Assembly: GCA_021205255.1 (NCBI GenBank)
Contig: JAJPXW010000050.1
Coordinates: 1-7,920 of the forward strand
DNA from: Burkholderiales bacterium
GTDB lineage: Bacteria > Pseudomonadota > Gammaproteobacteria > Burkholderiales > Burkholderiaceae_F
Length of the DNA: 7,920 nucleotides
Direction of reading: 5' to 3'
In this document: piece after piece, positions 6,401-7,920 of the stretch
How the letters are laid out: every line of letters begins with the position of its first letter
Numbering within the stretch: position 1 is the first letter of the stretch
Translations under genes and position numbers: made by a program
Notes under the pieces: generated by a model
Seen by the model: the letters and a program-made list of their open reading frames with translations, nothing else
Databases searched by the model: none
Told to the model about the DNA's origin: nothing

Positions 6401-7656
6401 TGCCTTCTAATGCCATAGAGTTCCGAGTCGATAAGATCGGTGGTATTTGGCAACTTGCTGCTTAGCGACTCTACTGTAGTAATCGCCTCCTCAACGCCCA
6501 AATATCCTATCAGAAGACCAAAGAAAATGAGCCGGTCGGTAGCTTTAACATCTCTGACAAAGTGGTTCCACACCACCTGAAATTCTTTACTCGTCACTGA
6601 TTTCAGGCATAGTCTCGATAAGAGAATGGAACAGGCATGCATTGACGTTTCAAATCCAATGGAGCCTTTATTTTGTGAAACCAGCAAGTGGAAATAGCCG
6701 TTTAGCTCCTTAATTTTCTTATCGGCCATTGGCGTTCCACGGTTATGGTAGAGGCACAGCCCATAAATTAAATCTTCGAGGGCGCTGCGATAACCGGAAG
6801 CCCAGGATTTCTGTCGAGAAGCGCTTCTAGCGCATTGATAGGCTTTTTTATAATCTTGCTGTCGCAATAGACCCGCTGCTAGGAGCCAGGACGTGGCATC
6901 CGTGTCTTCATGGCATTCCTCCAAAGCATTCTGAGCCGAACCAATTGCAACAAAAGTCCAGTTAAGTCTAAAACTATCTTCAAGTTGTGCCTGGTCCTCT
7001 TCCTCTAAAAGTCGGGATGAATATTGAAGAAAGGTATTAACTTCCGGCTGCCTGTAATAGAGGAAGCTATTGGCGGATGCTATTTTCCCTATATAGGAAA
7101 ATTGGAATATTTGCCAATCCAGTTCATATCTGTCATATCCTTCGAAACCTTGCAGCCAATCCCTTCCCCAACCTTCTGTGAAGAAACTCCACATAAGATA
7201 AGTGGCCAAAGGAATTTTGCTTTCGTATTCCAGGCAATGAGCAGCGGCAAAAGGATAGCTATCCTTCTTCTCACCAAGAAGAGAACGCATGGTTTTGATG
7301 TCGTAATCCCCCCAGCTAGACTGAAGTTTTAAGTACTGGCTATTTTTAGATCGCTTTAGTAGGTCAAGCCAGATAATTGGGTGTAGATAAAGACCGCCTC
7401 TATCGAGTTCGCCTTTCTTTGAATAGTCGTAAATTGGAACGAACCAGCCATAGGAATCAAAAAGTCTGAAGGCGTTCTCCAACTCCTTATCTGAGAATCT
7501 CTTTCGCCCGTAACCGTAGCTATAGTCATAACCATAACTATATCCATACCCATATCCGGAGTAAGAATTTTTATCGTACTTTACGAATTTAAAGGCTATA
7601 TATTCCAGGATTTCCTTTTCTCTGGAAGAAAGGTGGAGAAGATTGAGAGATTCCAT
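3499..7656 (-). CDS. SNF2-family DEAD/DEAH-box ATPase with long N-terminal region
   Basis: A 1385-residue Swi2/Snf2-type ATPase, expected to translocate on double-stranded DNA and displace or remodel bound proteins; the substrate is unknown. The ATPase core is complete. Visible motifs are the Q-like LRNYQEEGFEWM (925-936), Walker A DDMGLGKT (950-957), VVCPSSVLINW (975-985), DEAH (1044-1047), MTGTPIQN (1071-1078), ALVFSQF (1231-1237), SLKAGGIGMNLTAADYVIHL (1285-1304) and DRAHRIGQ (1318-1325). Residues about 795-900 resemble the bacterial SNF2-associated module. No SWIM zinc finger is seen. The N-terminal 420 residues are mainly helical with TPR-like stretches, then a Glu/Pro linker (422-437), then 350 unrecognised residues. 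Residues 31-50 form a Tyr/Gly/Ser tract. An in-frame stop two codons upstream fixes the ATG, which lacks a clear Shine-Dalgarno, so translation may be weak. It appears monocistronic. Confidence 0.95.
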   Translation of the reverse strand: MESLNLLHLSSREKEILEYIAFKFVKYDKNSYSGYGYGYSYGYDYSYGYGRKRFSDKELENAFRLFDSYGWFVPIYDYSKKGELDRGGLYLHPIIWLDLLKRSKNSQYLKLQSSWGDYDIKTMRSLLGEKKDSYPFAAAHCLEYESKIPLATYLMWSFFTEGWGRDWLQGFEGYDRYELDWQIFQFSYIGKIASANSFLYYRQPEVNTFLQYSSRLLEEEDQAQLEDSFRLNWTFVAIGSAQNALEECHEDTDATSWLLAAGLLRQQDYKKAYQCARSASRQKSWASGYRSALEDLIYGLCLYHNRGTPMADKKIKELNGYFHLLVSQNKGSIGFETSMHACSILLSRLCLKSVTSKEFQVVWNHFVRDVKATDRLIFFGLLIGYLGVEEAITTVESLSSKLPNTTDLIDSELYGIRRHLAEVEGKEPEEPGEEEEKNLYLPIINNIVVKKDYEIAINQLNSLMRGAPKSANARVIYLLDNGWGISLRQQKYGRNGWGAFYSLAFKTFTQGTQFMDDVDRQIAAIMNTPNMPNRELEIIKKLIGSDRVYSLYDPDTRITIEEVKFELSTKTNPDQSYTFVSNIPVLSANLINEIPKNNAVWWNVGNTYYQKDNNVIKICQLSDEQRQMADILLRVPNYPKSVRKDLTQILESVSRTTTVMSDLLKDSENLPVIQGLTQLTIRIEPDEDLFDVKAVLYLAENEEVSHKPGVGLSTIATVVNGKSVKIERDLKKEKENYDKFVAAAEPFSSWQYEDGSWQLELPEMLEMLEVIRQLGDAVRVEWPEGVEYKVTRPVQSFGNFSLNLRGTNFWFDFNGKLKIDKDTELKMGDILDRIREAKGRFIKLEGNEFIALNQKLMKQLKTLEEISSRKGNSRSISRYGVGFLKELEEEGVTIESDGEYEGLIDRIEKASDLVVDIPKTFVGQLRNYQEEGFEWMSKLASWEAGGILADDMGLGKTVQAIALLGAKKQDGPSLVVCPSSVLINWKNELAKFDPSLNVRLFNKEDRKAVLQEAKAGDVVLSTYGVINTESEHVAKVNWNVVILDEAHSIKNKATQISKAVKQIKAKSRFLMTGTPIQNHLGEIWNLFDYANPGLLGSFNSFAERFIYPIQKAKDANGKEAQLRLKKLISPFMLRRTKQEVEQELPPRTEIEMKIPLSKEEQALYDKLRQEAYDDINYNAQNSAISILAHLTKLRQAACHPELVDPKLQIGSSKTDAFLGLAQRLISEGHRALVFSQFTSHLALIRRELDALGIPYLYMDGSFSSTERDKLKKEFQEGSTPLFLISLKAGGIGMNLTAADYVIHLDPWWNPAIEDQASDRAHRIGQEKPVHIYKLIAEGTIEEKILTVHKDKKSLSDALLEGSDLSARFSKQEILDILKDSESFRN
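7507..7566 (-). repeat. Degenerate hexanucleotide repeat encoding a Tyr/Gly/Ser tract
   Basis: On the coding (minus) strand, units of the form TAT-GGN or TAT-AGY recur about nine times and encode Tyr at 32, 35 and then every second residue to 49, alternating with Gly, Ser or Asp. Third positions vary (TAT and TAC, GGA, GGG and GGT), so the array is either old or kept at protein level rather than freshly expanded. It lies inside the SNF2 gene and keeps frame. Confidence 0.85.
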
Positions 7657-7698
7657 TATCTACGCAATGCGAACAATTGAAAAAAGAGATTTTAAACA

Positions 7699-7836
7699 AT
7701 GCTCTTACGAGGAACTTTTGCCAAGGCCCAAATGGTCATGGAATTACCCTTGTTGGGAAAATTGCAGGAAGATTTACTGACTTGGCTAAAATATTTCGTA
7801 AATTTGTATCAGAAGATTGCTAAGTATTCTTGCTAA
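7699..7836 (+). CDS. Possible small protein of 45 residues, unrecognised
   Basis: An ATG-started frame runs for 45 codons to TAA, with an in-frame stop two codons upstream of the ATG. A modest purine stretch GAGA (7686-7689) lies 9 nt before the start. The predicted peptide begins MLLRGTFAKAQMVMELP and continues with an amphipathic, Leu/Lys-rich helix-like stretch containing LTWLKYFVNLYQKIAKY. There is no signal peptide, no domain and no homologue I recognise. It is divergent from the SNF2 gene with only 42 bp between the start codons, so its promoter would have to overlap the start of that gene. A frame this short can arise by chance, and confidence is low. Confidence 0.22.
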   Translation: MLLRGTFAKAQMVMELPLLGKLQEDLLTWLKYFVNLYQKIAKYSC

Positions 7837-7873
7837 TAGTCGGAAATTAAGTTTCTCTTCAGTTTGTAAATAT

Positions 7874-7907
7874 TAACTTTTCTTCCCCTAAATGGGTAAC
7901 TTTTCTT
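7874..7907. repeat. Direct repeat TAACTTTTCTT, two copies 23 bp apart
   Basis: Identical 11-mers lie at 7874-7884 and 7897-7907. A looser relative (TTAAGTTTCTCTT) occurs at 7847-7859. The repeats lie about 220-250 bp upstream of the SNF2 start. A 23-bp period is close to two helical turns, so a regulator site is possible, but low-complexity AT-rich DNA can produce this by chance. Confidence 0.3.
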
Positions 7908-7920
7908 AACTGAAAATTTA

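Noticed and set aside
3499..7656. SNF2 gene as part of a phage-defence system (DISARM, Zorya or similar)
   Set aside because: No methyltransferase, nuclease, membrane motor or other partner lies next to it in the window. The gene stands alone, so an SNF2 core by itself does not support this.

Overview
The window looks like ordinary chromosome from a proteobacterium, most likely a gammaproteobacterium. The evidence is a single-chain iron-sulfur L-serine dehydratase of the E. coli SdaA type, a YihY/BrkB membrane protein with a strong Shine-Dalgarno, a tRNA-Val(TAC)/tRNA-Asp(GTC) pair very like the E. coli genes with encoded CCA ends, and an HU-beta-type histone-like gene. Base composition looks moderately AT-rich by eye. 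The genus cannot be fixed from what is visible.

Layout. Positions 1-2249, plus strand: the 3' two thirds of sdaA, then a yihY-family gene 13-16 nt downstream, probably co-transcribed. Positions 2309-2476, minus strand: tRNA-Val then tRNA-Asp (in transcription order), with a recognisable sigma-70 promoter at 2499-2526. Positions 2600-2974, minus strand: an HU gene with a strong intrinsic terminator. Positions 2975-3498: about 520 bp without a convincing gene but with several inverted repeats. Positions 3499-7656, minus strand: one 1385-residue SNF2-family ATPase that fills more than half of the window. Positions 7657-7920: an AT-rich region upstream of that gene, holding a possible 45-codon ORF on the plus strand and a short direct repeat.

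How the genes relate. sdaA (serine to pyruvate and ammonia) and yihY probably share a transcript without an evident shared pathway. The tRNA pair and hupB are separate units reading the same way. HU and the SNF2 ATPase both act on DNA or nucleoprotein, but their joint proximity may be accidental. No multi-gene defence, secretion or mobile system is visible.

The points most worth a second look are within single genes. The HU protein lacks the proline (position 63) that normally intercalates DNA at the tip of the beta arm, and it has also lost neighbouring arm arginines. The SNF2 protein carries a 20-residue Tyr/Gly/Ser low-complexity tract near its N-terminus, like eukaryotic phase-separating domains, plus a very long N-terminal half of which most is unrecognised.
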